Position numbers and translations under genes: made by a program. A stretch of 64,000 nt of DNA. Source: Schlegelella_A sp965246805. GTDB taxonomy: Bacteria > Pseudomonadota > Gammaproteobacteria > Burkholderiales > Burkholderiaceae_C. The stretch lies in assembly GCA_965246805.1 (NCBI GenBank), contig CBDFFO010000009.1:62001-126000 (forward strand), read 5' to 3'. Positions 50,522 through 59,192 of the stretch are shown piece after piece (positions within the stretch are counted from its first letter, which is position 1; the number at the start of each line of letters is the position of its first letter). The notes under the pieces are model-generated. The model was not told the DNA's origin. It searched no databases and was given only the letters and a program-made list of their open reading frames with translations.

Positions 50522-51799
50522 ATGCCCATCGTCGAAATCAAGGTGCCTGAACTCTCGGAGTCGGTCGCGGAAGCTACTCTCGTTCAATGGAAGAAGCGTG
50601 CGGGCGAAGCCGTCGAGATGGACGAAATCCTCGTCGAGATCGAGACCGACAAGGTGGTGCTGGAAGTGCCGGCACCGGCCAAGGGCGTTCTCGCGCAGAT
50701 CATCAAGAACGATGGCGACTCCTGCGTCTCGTCGGAGGTGATTGCGAAGATCGACACCGAAGGCAAGGAAGCCGTGAGTCCGCTCGAGATCAAGGCGATG
50801 CCGGACGCGCCGCCTGCCACCGCAGCACCGTCGAAGGCCCCGTCGCCAGCGGCCCCAGCCGGCAGCGCGAGTGTCGCGATGCCGGCTGCCAAGAAGATGA
50901 TGGCCGATGCCTCGTTGGCGCCAGGTTCGGTCACCGGCACCGGCAAGGACGGCCGCGTGTTGAAGGGCGATGTCATCGACGCGATCGGCGGTGGCGTTGC
51001 GGCATTGCCGGCCGCTGCACCCAAGGCGTCGCCGGTTTCACCGCCTGCCAGGGCGCCGTTGCAAGCGGTGGCAACGCCGCCAGCCGCGAGCTTCGGCGAT
51101 CGGCCCGAGCAACGCGTGCCGATGAGCCGCCTGCGTGCACGCATCGCCGAACGCCTGCTGCAGTCGCAAGCCACCAACGCCATCCTCACCACGTTCAACG
51201 AGGTGAACATGGCGCCGGTGATCGAGATGAGGAAACGCTTCCAGGAGAAGTTCGAGAAGGAGCACGGCGTGAAGATCGGCTTCATGAGCTTCTTCGTGAA
51301 GGCGGCGGTGCACGCGCTCAAGAAGTATCCCGTCATCAACGCGTCCGTCGATGGCAACGACATCGTCTATCACGGGTACTTCGACATCGGCATCGCTGTC
51401 GGCACGCCGCGCGGCCTCGTGGTGCCGATCTTGCGGAACGCCGACCAGATGAGTTTCGCCGACATCGAGAAAAAGATCGCCGAGTTCGGCGCGAAAGCGA
51501 AAGACGGCAAGATCTCGCTCGACGACCTGACCGGCGGAACGTTCTCGATCTCGAACGGCGGCACTTTCGGTTCGATGTTGTCGACGCCGATCATCAACCC
51601 TCCCCAGGCGGCGATCCTCGGCGTGCATGCCACGAAAGACCGTGCGGTCGTCGAGGACGGGCAGATCGTCATCCGCCCGATGAACTACCTCGCGATGTCG
51701 TACGACCACCGCATCATCGATGGCCGCGAAGCCGTGCTCGGCCTCGTCGCCATGAAGGAAGCGCTCGAAGACCCGGCGCGTCTGCTGTTCGACATTTGA
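50522..51799 (+). CDS. odhB: 2-oxoglutarate dehydrogenase E2, dihydrolipoyllysine succinyltransferase
   Basis: This 425-residue protein has one lipoyl domain (residues 1-75, with the lipoylated lysine in EIETDKVVLEVPA), an Ala/Pro-rich linker and a peripheral-subunit-binding domain around AAKKMMADASL and GTGKDGRVLKGDV. A second linker leads into the acyltransferase core with active-site histidine in MSYDHRIIDGREAV. The product transfers succinyl groups to CoA. The gene lies 43 bases after sucA and 46 before lpd. The alternative symbol is sucB. Confidence 0.95.
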   Translation: MPIVEIKVPELSESVAEATLVQWKKRAGEAVEMDEILVEIETDKVVLEVPAPAKGVLAQIIKNDGDSCVSSEVIAKIDTEGKEAVSPLEIKAMPDAPPATAAPSKAPSPAAPAGSASVAMPAAKKMMADASLAPGSVTGTGKDGRVLKGDVIDAIGGGVAALPAAAPKASPVSPPARAPLQAVATPPAASFGDRPEQRVPMSRLRARIAERLLQSQATNAILTTFNEVNMAPVIEMRKRFQEKFEKEHGVKIGFMSFFVKAAVHALKKYPVINASVDGNDIVYHGYFDIGIAVGTPRGLVVPILRNADQMSFADIEKKIAEFGAKAKDGKISLDDLTGGTFSISNGGTFGSMLSTPIINPPQAAILGVHATKDRAVVEDGQIVIRPMNYLAMSYDHRIIDGREAVLGLVAMKEALEDPARLLFDI

Positions 51800-51845
51800 T
51801 TTTTTCAGAGCCGATCTTGCCCGAGCTCTAACGCAAAGAAGCCAC

Positions 51846-53273
51846 ATGCCTCAGTCATTCGACGTCGTCGTCATCGGCGGCGGCCCCGGCGGCTACACCG
51901 CTGCCATCCGTGCGGCCCAGCTCGGCTTCTCGACCGCGTGCATCGACGACTGGGTCAACGCGAAGGGCGGCCCCGCGCCTGGCGGGACGTGCACCAACGT
52001 CGGCTGCATCCCATCGAAGGCCTTGCTGCAATCGTCGGAGAACTTCGATCTCGCCGGACACCATTTCGCGTCGCATGGCATCGGCATCGAAGGCCTGTCG
52101 ATCGACGTCGCGAAGATGCTCGCGCGCAAGGACACGGTCGTGAAGCAGAACAACGACGGCATCCTGTACCTCTTCAAGAAGAACAAGATCACGTTCTTCC
52201 ACGGCAAGGGCGCCCTCACCAAGGCCGGCGCCGATGGACACGAGGTGACCGTTTCCGGCGCGAAGAACGAGACGCTGACCGCGAAGCACGTGATCATCGC
52301 CACCGGTTCCAGCGCGCGTGCGCTGCCGGGGGCCGCCTTCGACGAGGCGTCGATCTTGTCGAACGACGGCGCCTTGCGGATCGGCGCCGTGCCGAAGACG
52401 CTCGGCATCGTCGGTTCGGGCGTCATCGGGCTCGAGATGGGCTCGGTGTGGCGTCGGCTCGGCGCCGACGTGACCGTGCTCGAAGCACTGCCCACTTTCC
52501 TCGGCGTCGTCGATGACCAGATTGCTGCCGAAGCCCACAAGGCGTTCACCAAGCAGGGTTTGAAGATCGAGCTCGGTATCAAGATCAGCGAGGTCAAGTC
52601 CGCTCCCACCGGTGTGAGCGTGAGTTACGCCGATGCGTCCGGCGCGCCGCAGGTGCTCGACTGCGAAAAGCTCATCGTCTCGATCGGCCGCGTGCCGAAC
52701 ACGGGAGGGTTGAACGGCGAGGGCGTCGGCCTGGTTCTCGACGAGCGTGGCTTCATCCAGGTCGATGACGAGTGCAGGACGAACCTGCCGAGCGTGTGGG
52801 CGATCGGCGACGTGGTGCGCGGCCCGATGCTCGCGCACAAGGCCGAAGAAGAGGCGGTAGCGGTGGCTGAACGCATCGCGGGTCAGCATGGGCACGTCAA
52901 TTTCAACACCGTGCCGTGGGTGATCTACACGAGCCCGGAGATCGCGTGGGTGGGCCAGAACGAACAGCAGCTGAAGGCCGAGGGCCGCACCTACCGCGCC
53001 GGCACGTTTCCGTACATGGCGAACGGTCGGGCCCGCGCGCTCGGCGACACCACCGGCATGGTGAAGGTGCTCGCCGACGCGAAGACCGACGAGATCCTTG
53101 GCGTCCACATCATCGGCCACGCGGCTTCGGAGCTCATCGCCGAAGCGGTGATGGCGATGGAATTTCGCGCGTCGTCGGAAGATCTGGCACGCATCTGCCA
53201 TGCGCACCCGAGCCTGAGCGAAGCGACCAAGGAAGCGGCGCTCGCGGTCGACAAACGCGCGCTCAACTTCTGA
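51846..53273 (+). CDS. lpd: Dihydrolipoyl dehydrogenase (E3)
   Basis: This 475-residue flavoprotein has the FAD motif VVIGGGPGGYTAAI, the redox disulfide GGTCTNVGCIPSKALL, the NAD motif GIVGSGVIGLEMGSVW, the second FAD motif VWAIGDVVRGPMLAHKA and the C-terminal His-Glu in HAHPSLSEATKEAAL. It reoxidises the dihydrolipoyl groups of the E2 subunit. It is the third gene of the sucA-odhB-lpd operon, and zapE begins eight bases after it. Confidence 0.95.
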   Translation: MPQSFDVVVIGGGPGGYTAAIRAAQLGFSTACIDDWVNAKGGPAPGGTCTNVGCIPSKALLQSSENFDLAGHHFASHGIGIEGLSIDVAKMLARKDTVVKQNNDGILYLFKKNKITFFHGKGALTKAGADGHEVTVSGAKNETLTAKHVIIATGSSARALPGAAFDEASILSNDGALRIGAVPKTLGIVGSGVIGLEMGSVWRRLGADVTVLEALPTFLGVVDDQIAAEAHKAFTKQGLKIELGIKISEVKSAPTGVSVSYADASGAPQVLDCEKLIVSIGRVPNTGGLNGEGVGLVLDERGFIQVDDECRTNLPSVWAIGDVVRGPMLAHKAEEEAVAVAERIAGQHGHVNFNTVPWVIYTSPEIAWVGQNEQQLKAEGRTYRAGTFPYMANGRARALGDTTGMVKVLADAKTDEILGVHIIGHAASELIAEAVMAMEFRASSEDLARICHAHPSLSEATKEAALAVDKRALNF

Positions 53274-53281
53274 ATGTCGCC

Positions 53282-54382
53282 GTGGGCGGCGTTCGCGCGC
53301 TCTACCTCGCCACGCTGGCCGAGCGCGGCTACGACCCCGACCCGGCACAGCTGCGTGCGATCGATTCGCTCGAGCGCTGCGAGAACGAGTGGATCGCGTA
53401 CAAGAGCCGCCGCAGCAACGCCATCACCAAGCTGATCGCGCGGCCGCTGATCCCGCGCGGCGTCTACATGTATGGCGGGGTCGGTCGCGGCAAGAGCTTC
53501 CTGATGGATTGCTTCTTCAATGCCGTGCCGTTGCAGCGCAAGACGCGCCTTCACTATCACGAGTTCATGCGCGAGGTGCACCGCGAACTCGCTGATCTGC
53601 ATGGCGTGGTCAACCCGTTGCACGAGCTCGGCAAGCGGATCGCGATGCGCTTCCGGTTGATCTGCCTCGACGAATTTCACGTCGCCGACATCGCCGACGC
53701 GATGATCCTCCATCGTCTGCTGGCGTCGCTCTTCGAAAACCGCGCGAGCATCGTCACGACATCGAACTTCAAGCCCGACGACCTCTACCCGAATGGGCTG
53801 CATCGCGACCGCGTGCTGCCGGCGATCGAGCTGTTGAAAGAAAAGCTCGAGGTCATCGGCGTCGACAACGGCACCGACTATCGACAGTCGACGCTCGCGC
53901 AAGTCGAGCTCTACCTGACGCCCGCCGACGGCGCGGCGGAAGCCGCCATGTCGGCGACCTTCCAGCGGCTTGCAGAAGCGCGCGACGAAGACCCGGTGTT
54001 GCGAATCGAGCATCGAGCCATCCTGGCGAAGCGACGTGCCGGCGGCGTGGTGTGGTTCGACTTCAAGACCCTGTGCGGAGGACCGCGGTCGCAGAACGAT
54101 TATCTCGAGCTCGCGACGCAGTTCCACACCTTGCTGCTGTCAAATGTGCCGCAAATGTCGCCCCGGCTGGCGTCGGAAGCGCGGCGCTTCACGTGGCTGA
54201 TCGATGTGCTCTACGACCGACGCGTGAAGCTGGTGATGTCGGCTGCCGTGTCCCCCGAAGAGCTCTATACCGAAGGCCCCCTGGCACATGAGTTCCCGCG
54301 CACCGTCTCGCGGCTGCACGAGATGCGCTCTGCGGAATTCCTCGCCGGTGCGCGCCGCGATGTCGACACCGCACTGACGTGA
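53282..54382 (+). CDS. zapE: Cell division protein ZapE (AFG1-like ATPase)
   Basis: This 366-residue AAA-type ATPase has Walker A GGVGRGKSF after RGVYMYGG, Walker B LICLDEFHVADI and the AFG1-typical LHYHEFMREVHREL and TSNFKPDDLYPNGLHRDR. In E. coli ZapE binds FtsZ at constriction under low oxygen or stress. The best start is a GTG at 53282; the frame is also open into lpd, and a CTG overlapping the lpd stop cannot be excluded. Linkage to sucAB-lpd is frequent in Burkholderiales. The next gene begins 29 bases downstream. Confidence 0.9.
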   Translation: MGGVRALYLATLAERGYDPDPAQLRAIDSLERCENEWIAYKSRRSNAITKLIARPLIPRGVYMYGGVGRGKSFLMDCFFNAVPLQRKTRLHYHEFMREVHRELADLHGVVNPLHELGKRIAMRFRLICLDEFHVADIADAMILHRLLASLFENRASIVTTSNFKPDDLYPNGLHRDRVLPAIELLKEKLEVIGVDNGTDYRQSTLAQVELYLTPADGAAEAAMSATFQRLAEARDEDPVLRIEHRAILAKRRAGGVVWFDFKTLCGGPRSQNDYLELATQFHTLLLSNVPQMSPRLASEARRFTWLIDVLYDRRVKLVMSAAVSPEELYTEGPLAHEFPRTVSRLHEMRSAEFLAGARRDVDTALT

Positions 54383-54411
54383 CCCCGCCAGCGATTCGTT
54401 ATCGTTCGATC

Positions 54412-55092
54412 ATGCGGCGGCGTTTCCTCAGCACCCTTTCTTGGCTCGTCGGCCTGTGGTTCGCCGCGTTGCCGCTCTGCGCGACGGCACAGGCCTCCGA
54501 CCGGGCGATCGAGAAAGCCGAGCAGGCCGAACAACGCCTGATCGAGACCGAGCGCGCGGCCGTGGAGCAACGCTTCGCGGCGCAGGAGCTCGCATGCCGT
54601 CAGCGTTTTGTCGTGAGCCCGTGCATCGAGGACGCGAAGCGGGGACGTCGTGCCTCGTTGCTGCCGCTGCGTGAACGGCAGATCGATATCGACACCGCGC
54701 GCCGCAGGCGTGCATCGGCCGAACGCAAGGAGAGCATCGCGAAGAAGGCGGCAGACGACGGGGCGAAACCCAGCGTTTCGATGTCGTCGCGCGCAGGTCG
54801 ACGAGCGGCCGCTTCGACGGCGAGCGGGGCAAAAGCCGACCTTCCGTTCGCCGCACCCGTCCGAACCGCGACGCCACCGTCACCCGCGAAGCCCGTCACG
54901 CCGCATCCGCTCGAGCCGCGCATCGGCGACGAGGCGGGACACCGTGCAGCCTATGCAGATCGACAGGCCGCGGCGGCCGAACATCGGCGCGATGTCGAAG
55001 CGCGCAACGCCGAACAGGCAAAAAAGCGAAAGCCGTCGGCGCCGTTGGCTACGTCCGCGGCATCCGGCACCGGCATCGCACGATCGCCGTGA
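54412..55092 (+). CDS. Hypothetical secreted, charged coiled-coil protein
   Basis: This 226-residue protein has a signal peptide (FLSTLSWLVGLWFAALPLCATAQA) and then a charged alpha-helical region (about 30-125) rich in Glu, Arg, Ala and Gln with heptad character, including AEQAEQRLIETERAAVEQ. A cysteine pair (ACRQRF and SPCIEDAKRGRR) and a low-complexity Ala/Pro/Arg C-terminus complete it. I recognise no enzyme motif. The ATG at 54412 starts the signal peptide; the longer frame begins with GTG inside zapE. It is convergent with the phosphatase gene. The role is unknown. Confidence 0.7.
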   Translation: MRRRFLSTLSWLVGLWFAALPLCATAQASDRAIEKAEQAEQRLIETERAAVEQRFAAQELACRQRFVVSPCIEDAKRGRRASLLPLRERQIDIDTARRRRASAERKESIAKKAADDGAKPSVSMSSRAGRRAAASTASGAKADLPFAAPVRTATPPSPAKPVTPHPLEPRIGDEAGHRAAYADRQAAAAEHRRDVEARNAEQAKKRKPSAPLATSAASGTGIARSP

Positions 55093-55137
55093 TCTGCGAC
55101 CGCCCGTTCGACGGCCGGCCTGAACGCCGCCCGCCAC

Positions 55138-55905
55138 TCAGGCCAGCGCTTCGACCCTGACCAGCGCGAGCGACAGGTTGTCACCCGACCCGCGCGCCCG
55201 CTGACGCGCCTTGCCGACCAGCATTTCGGTTGCTTCGCGGGGGGGCAGCGCGTGTACGATGGCGCCGAGCTCGCGCGGCGTGAAGTAGTGCCACAGGCCA
55301 TCGCTACAGCTGAGTACGCTGTCGCCAATCTCGAGCTTGCCGATGTGCTGCTGCGAGAGGGGCGGGTCCTGGAAGGTGCCGAGGCAACCTGTCAGCAGGT
55401 TCGACTGCGGGTGGTTGTTGGCTTCTTCTTCGGTGATCTGGCGTTCTTCGATCAGGCGTTGCACATACGAGTGATCGATGCTGCGCGACACCAGTTCCGC
55501 GGCACGAAAGTGGTAGAGGCGCGAATCGCCGGCGTGCACGAAATCGCAATCGCGGTTCGGACTGATCAGGAACGCGGCGACGGTGCTGTGCGGCTCTTCT
55601 TCCGAGGTGATCGCGGTGAGCTTGATCATCAGGTGCGCTTCGAGCACCAGTTGCTTCAGAGCCTCGCCCGGGTCGTCTCGGCTCGGCGCGTAGCGCTCGA
55701 AGAGCTGCTGCGCGGTGAGGATCACTTGGTCTGCGGCTTTGCGACCACCGCTCTTGCCACCCATGCCATCGGCCAGCACGCCCAGCACGCAACCGGGTAT
55801 GCGGTTGTGCGGAACGATCTGCACCTGGTCTTGTTGGTAGGCCCGATCCCCCCTGTGAATACCGGTGGTGGCGGATAGGCGGTACCCCAGGCTCGCATTG
55901 CTCAT
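55138..55905 (-). CDS. PP2C-family serine/threonine protein phosphatase
   Basis: This 255-residue soluble phosphatase has the PP2C metal-binding motifs: GDRAYQQDQV, LGVLADGMGGKSGG, FVHAGDSRLYHFR, SCSDGLWHYF and the C-terminal GSGDNLSLALVRV. It would remove phosphate from serine or threonine with Mn2+ or Mg2+. No partner kinase gene is adjacent in the window, so its target is open. It diverges from the YdcH-like gene across a 76-base gap that holds a TATAAT/ATTATA element serving one or both directions. Confidence 0.9.
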   Translation of the reverse strand: MSNASLGYRLSATTGIHRGDRAYQQDQVQIVPHNRIPGCVLGVLADGMGGKSGGRKAADQVILTAQQLFERYAPSRDDPGEALKQLVLEAHLMIKLTAITSEEEPHSTVAAFLISPNRDCDFVHAGDSRLYHFRAAELVSRSIDHSYVQRLIEERQITEEEANNHPQSNLLTGCLGTFQDPPLSQQHIGKLEIGDSVLSCSDGLWHYFTPRELGAIVHALPPREATEMLVGKARQRARGSGDNLSLALVRVEALA

Positions 55906-55915
55906 ACCGCAAAAC

Positions 55916-55921
55916 TATAAT
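55916..55921 (+). promoter_or_regulatory. Consensus -10 element upstream of the YdcH-like gene
   Basis: A perfect TATAAT lies 61 bases before the YdcH-like start codon in the divergent gap. I find no good -35 at 16-18 bases. On the opposite strand the same block reads ATTATAGT and could act for the phosphatase gene, whose ATG would then be very close to its transcription start. Confidence 0.35.
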
Positions 55922-55981
55922 CGGTCCAGCGCCGTTCCCGCCCTCGTTGGGGGGCCAAAACCGCGACATAGTCGCGAGTCG

Positions 55982-56185
55982 ATGGATATCAACCTTCATT
56001 CGCTGCCCCGCCAATTGATCGACATGCAGATCGAGCATGCCGATCTCGACTCGTTGATCGATCGAGCCGTGACCCTGGTGCCCGATGACGACCTCACGCT
56101 GCGCCGGCTGAAGAAGCGTCGGCTGCAATTGCGTGACCGCATGTCGCGCATCGAAGCCGAGCTCGAGCCGCGCGAGCCGGCTTGA
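55982..56185 (+). CDS. YdcH family (DUF465) small protein
   Basis: This 67-residue helical protein starts MDINLHSLPRQLIDMQIEHADLDSLIDR and ends with the family-typical LRRLKKRRLQLRDRMSRIEAEL. DUF465 proteins are small coiled-coil proteins of unknown function, common in proteobacteria. The frame is open further upstream but the ATG at 55982 fits the family length. The helicase gene starts within about 50 bases after its stop. Confidence 0.85.
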   Translation: MDINLHSLPRQLIDMQIEHADLDSLIDRAVTLVPDDDLTLRRLKKRRLQLRDRMSRIEAELEPREPA

Positions 56186-56234
56186 CCCACGTCGAGTCAC
56201 CTGGCTTGGCGAGCCGACGCGGTTCGACGCAGCC

Positions 56235-58250
56235 GTGAGTCCGCTTCAGCAGGCCGTCTGCGCGGCGTTCGCGAGCGACGGTCCGCTCGCGAGCGTCGAC
56301 GAACATTATGTGGAACGGGCGGTGCAGGTCGAGATGGCGCTCGGGGTCGCCGGCGCGATCGACGAACGATCGGCCTTGGTGGTAGAGGCCGGCACCGGCG
56401 TCGGCAAGACCTTCGCGTATCTGGTCCCCCTCCTGCTGAGCGGTTGCCGCGCCATGCTGAGCACCGCGACCAAGACGCTGCAGGACCAGCTCTTCCTGCG
56501 CGACGTGCCGCGTCTGCGTGCGGCGCTCCGCATGCCCATCAGCGTCGCGCTGCTGAAAGGGCGCGGCAGCTATCTTTGCCTGCATCGAATGGGGCAAGCG
56601 CGCCAGTCGGTCGAGAGCAACGACCACTGGACCTTGCGCACGCTCGGCAAGATCGAACAGTGGTCGGCGAAGACGACGAGCGGCGATCTGGCCGAACTCG
56701 AAGGGCTGGATGAACGCAGCGGCGCGCTCGGCCTCGTCACCTCGACTCGCGACAACTGCCTCGGCAGCGACTGCCCCGCGTACCGCCCCTGCCATGTGAT
56801 GAAGGCACGCCGCGAAGCGATGGCAGCCGACCTCGTCATCGTGAATCACCACCTGTTCTTTGCCGACATGCAGTTGCGCGACACGGGCGTGGCCGAACTG
56901 CTCCCGTCGGTCGATGTCGCGATCTTCGACGAGGCCCACCAGCTCTCCGAGGCCGGCATTGCGTTCCTCGGCACGGCCATCGGCACGTCGCAGCTGCTCG
57001 ATTTCTCGCGCGACGTGCTCGGCGCCGGATTGCAGATGGCGCGTGGCCTGGCAAAGTGGCAGGAGCTCGCGGCTCAATGCGAGCAAGCGGCTCGCGACTT
57101 GCGTCTCGCGACGACCGGCTCCGCACGCGACGCGCGCTTCGCGATGAAGCTGCGCTGGAGCGATCGCGCCGGCGAGCACGATTTCGAAGCCGCACTCGAG
57201 GCTGTGAGCCTGGCCTGCGAGGCCGCCACGGCAGCTCTCGACACGGTCTCCGAACTCGCGCCCGATTTCGTGCGGCTCGCCGAGCGTGGCCGCGCGCTGG
57301 CGGAACGCTCTGCGCGTTTCCTCGAAGCTCCGCCGAACGGGCAGATCCGCTGGATCGATGTGTCGCCGCATCAGGCACGCCTGGTCGAGTCTCCGCTCGA
57401 CATCCGGGCGGCCTTGCAGGTGCAGATGGCCATCGGCGCGAAGGCCTGGATCTTCACATCGGCCACCCTCGGCGACGATGCGCGACTCAGCTGGTTCACC
57501 GAGCCGGCCGGCCTCGAAGCCGCGACGACCTTGCGTCTTGGCAGTCCGTTCGACTATGGGGCGCACGCGCGCTTCTACGTGCCCCGACCATTCGCGAAGC
57601 CGGGCGAGCCGGACCACCCGGGCGCGGTCGCCGCCCTGGCGGCGCGCCTCGCACGCGCCCTCGGTGGCCGCACCTTCGTGCTGACGACGACGCTGCGCGC
57701 GTTGAAGGTGGTGGGCGAGCGCTTGCGCGAAACCTTCGACGAGGCCGATGCCGGCATCCAGGTGCTGGTGCAGGGGCAGACACCGAAGCGCCAGCTGATG
57801 CAGCAGTTCATCGGCAACCCGCGTTCGGTGCTGGTCGGGTCGCAGAGTTTCTGGGAAGGCGTCGACGTGCCGGGCGATGCGCTGCAGTGCGTGATCATCG
57901 ACAAGCTGCCGTTCCCTCCACCCAACGATCCGCTCGTCGAAGCGCGAGTGAAGCGACTCGAATCCGACGGCCGCAACCCGTTCAACGACTACTTCGTCGC
58001 CGAAGCCGCGGTCTCGTTGAAGCAAGGCGCGGGTCGCCTGATCCGCAGCGAAACCGATCGCGGCCTGCTCGTGATCTGCGACCCGCGCACCCTGGGCCCG
58101 TCTTATGGCAAACGCCTGCAGCAGGCGCTGCCGCCGATGGCTAAGCTCGACTCGGAAGGCGAGGCGCTGGCTTGGCTGCTGGCGCTGGCGTCGCAACATG
58201 CGCCAGCGGCGGCCGATGCAACAGTGGCGGTGTCACCGGGTCTCGGATGA
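56235..58250 (+). CDS. DinG/YoaA-type ATP-dependent DNA helicase with iron-sulfur cluster
   Basis: This superfamily-2 (XPD-like) helicase of about 671 residues has Walker A EAGTGVGKTFAYL, four cysteines for an Fe-S cluster (SYLC, then RDNCLGSDCPAYRPC), the DEAH box in IFDEAHQLSEAG, and motifs V/VI in SFWEGVDVPG and KQGAGRLIR. It would unwind DNA or DNA-RNA structures at stalled forks. The frame extends to a non-ATG codon at 56133 inside the YdcH-like gene. GTG at 56235 (MSPLQQAVCAAFASDG) fits the start of YoaA-like proteins and is used. It is closely linked to the YdcH-like gene, which may be co-transcribed. Confidence 0.88.
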   Translation: MSPLQQAVCAAFASDGPLASVDEHYVERAVQVEMALGVAGAIDERSALVVEAGTGVGKTFAYLVPLLLSGCRAMLSTATKTLQDQLFLRDVPRLRAALRMPISVALLKGRGSYLCLHRMGQARQSVESNDHWTLRTLGKIEQWSAKTTSGDLAELEGLDERSGALGLVTSTRDNCLGSDCPAYRPCHVMKARREAMAADLVIVNHHLFFADMQLRDTGVAELLPSVDVAIFDEAHQLSEAGIAFLGTAIGTSQLLDFSRDVLGAGLQMARGLAKWQELAAQCEQAARDLRLATTGSARDARFAMKLRWSDRAGEHDFEAALEAVSLACEAATAALDTVSELAPDFVRLAERGRALAERSARFLEAPPNGQIRWIDVSPHQARLVESPLDIRAALQVQMAIGAKAWIFTSATLGDDARLSWFTEPAGLEAATTLRLGSPFDYGAHARFYVPRPFAKPGEPDHPGAVAALAARLARALGGRTFVLTTTLRALKVVGERLRETFDEADAGIQVLVQGQTPKRQLMQQFIGNPRSVLVGSQSFWEGVDVPGDALQCVIIDKLPFPPPNDPLVEARVKRLESDGRNPFNDYFVAEAAVSLKQGAGRLIRSETDRGLLVICDPRTLGPSYGKRLQQALPPMAKLDSEGEALAWLLALASQHAPAAADATVAVSPGLG

Positions 58251-58305
58251 CATGGGCGTGCGCCCGCGCGACACGCCCTCGCCAGCCCGCTTCAGGCCAA
58301 CCGCG

Positions 58306-59145
58306 TCACCACAGTCGCCACCACGAACGCTTCTTTGGTGCGAGGCCGATGCCGCCGAACTCGCTGTTCGGGAAGCTCGTCTGCAACACCCGGGCCGCAT
58401 CGTCGCGCAGGGTGGCGAGCCCGAGCTTGTCGTACGACTCGACGAGGATGTAGAGCGCCTCTTCGGTCGAAGGCGACCGCTGGAACTCCTGGATCGTCTG
58501 CTGCGCTCGGTTGGCCGCAGCCACGTAAGCGCCGCGCCGGTAGTAATAGCGCGCGACGTGGACTTCATAGGCCGCCAGTGCATTGACGATGTACTCGAGA
58601 CGTAGGCGCGCGTCGTCGGCATAGATCGAACCAGGGAACTGGTCGACCAACTGCCTGAACGACTGGAACGAATCGCGCGAAGCCTGCTGATCGCGCTCCG
58701 CCAGGTCTTGACCGGCGTATGACCCGAGCAGCCCGAGGTTGTCGTTGAAGTTGACGAGGCCTTGAAGGTAGAGCGCGTAATCGAGCGCCGGGCTGGTCGG
58801 GTGCAGCTTCACGAAGCGCTCGAGGATCGTCGTCGCCTGCGCTTTCTCACCGACCTTCCAGCTGATGTAGGCGCGCTCCAGTTCGGCCTGTTGCGCGAGC
58901 ACCGTGCCCGAAGCACGGCCTTCGAGTCGCTCGTAGAGCTTGCCGGCGCGTTCGTAGTTGCCGTTGTTGGATTCTTCGCGCGCTTCCGCGTAGAGCTTCT
59001 CGGCCGACCAGCGCGACGTGTCGTCGCCGCGATAGCTTTCGCAGCCCGACAGCACGATCAGCGATGCCGATATCACCGACACTGCTGCGGCGGCGCGTGA
59101 CAAGCGGTTGCGGGTGTTTATCTGATGTGGCGCGGGGTTCGACAT
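58306..59145 (-). CDS. bamD: Outer membrane protein assembly factor BamD
   Basis: This 279-residue lipoprotein has a signal ending LIVLSGC with lipidated Cys35. Five tetratricopeptide-like repeats follow, visible in WSAEKLYAEAREESNNGNYERAGKLYERLE and similar blocks (seen as KLYAEAREESNNGNYERAGK). BamD is the essential lipoprotein of the BAM complex that inserts beta-barrel proteins. It diverges from rluD across 47 bases. ATTATA at 59176-59181 reads TATAAT on its strand and could be its -10. The bamD-rluD divergent pair is a common proteobacterial arrangement. Confidence 0.93.
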   Translation of the reverse strand: MSNPAPHQINTRNRLSRAAAAVSVISASLIVLSGCESYRGDDTSRWSAEKLYAEAREESNNGNYERAGKLYERLEGRASGTVLAQQAELERAYISWKVGEKAQATTILERFVKLHPTSPALDYALYLQGLVNFNDNLGLLGSYAGQDLAERDQQASRDSFQSFRQLVDQFPGSIYADDARLRLEYIVNALAAYEVHVARYYYRRGAYVAAANRAQQTIQEFQRSPSTEEALYILVESYDKLGLATLRDDAARVLQTSFPNSEFGGIGLAPKKRSWWRLW

Positions 59146-59192
59146 CCGTGTGAAGCCTTGTGCAATCGACTTCGAATTATAGAGTTGCGGTC

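Noticed and set aside
56094..58199. 701-residue open frame antisense to the DinG-like helicase
   Set aside because: Same GC-driven shadow; its Arg/His/Glu-rich sequence matches no fold, while the sense strand has all helicase motifs.
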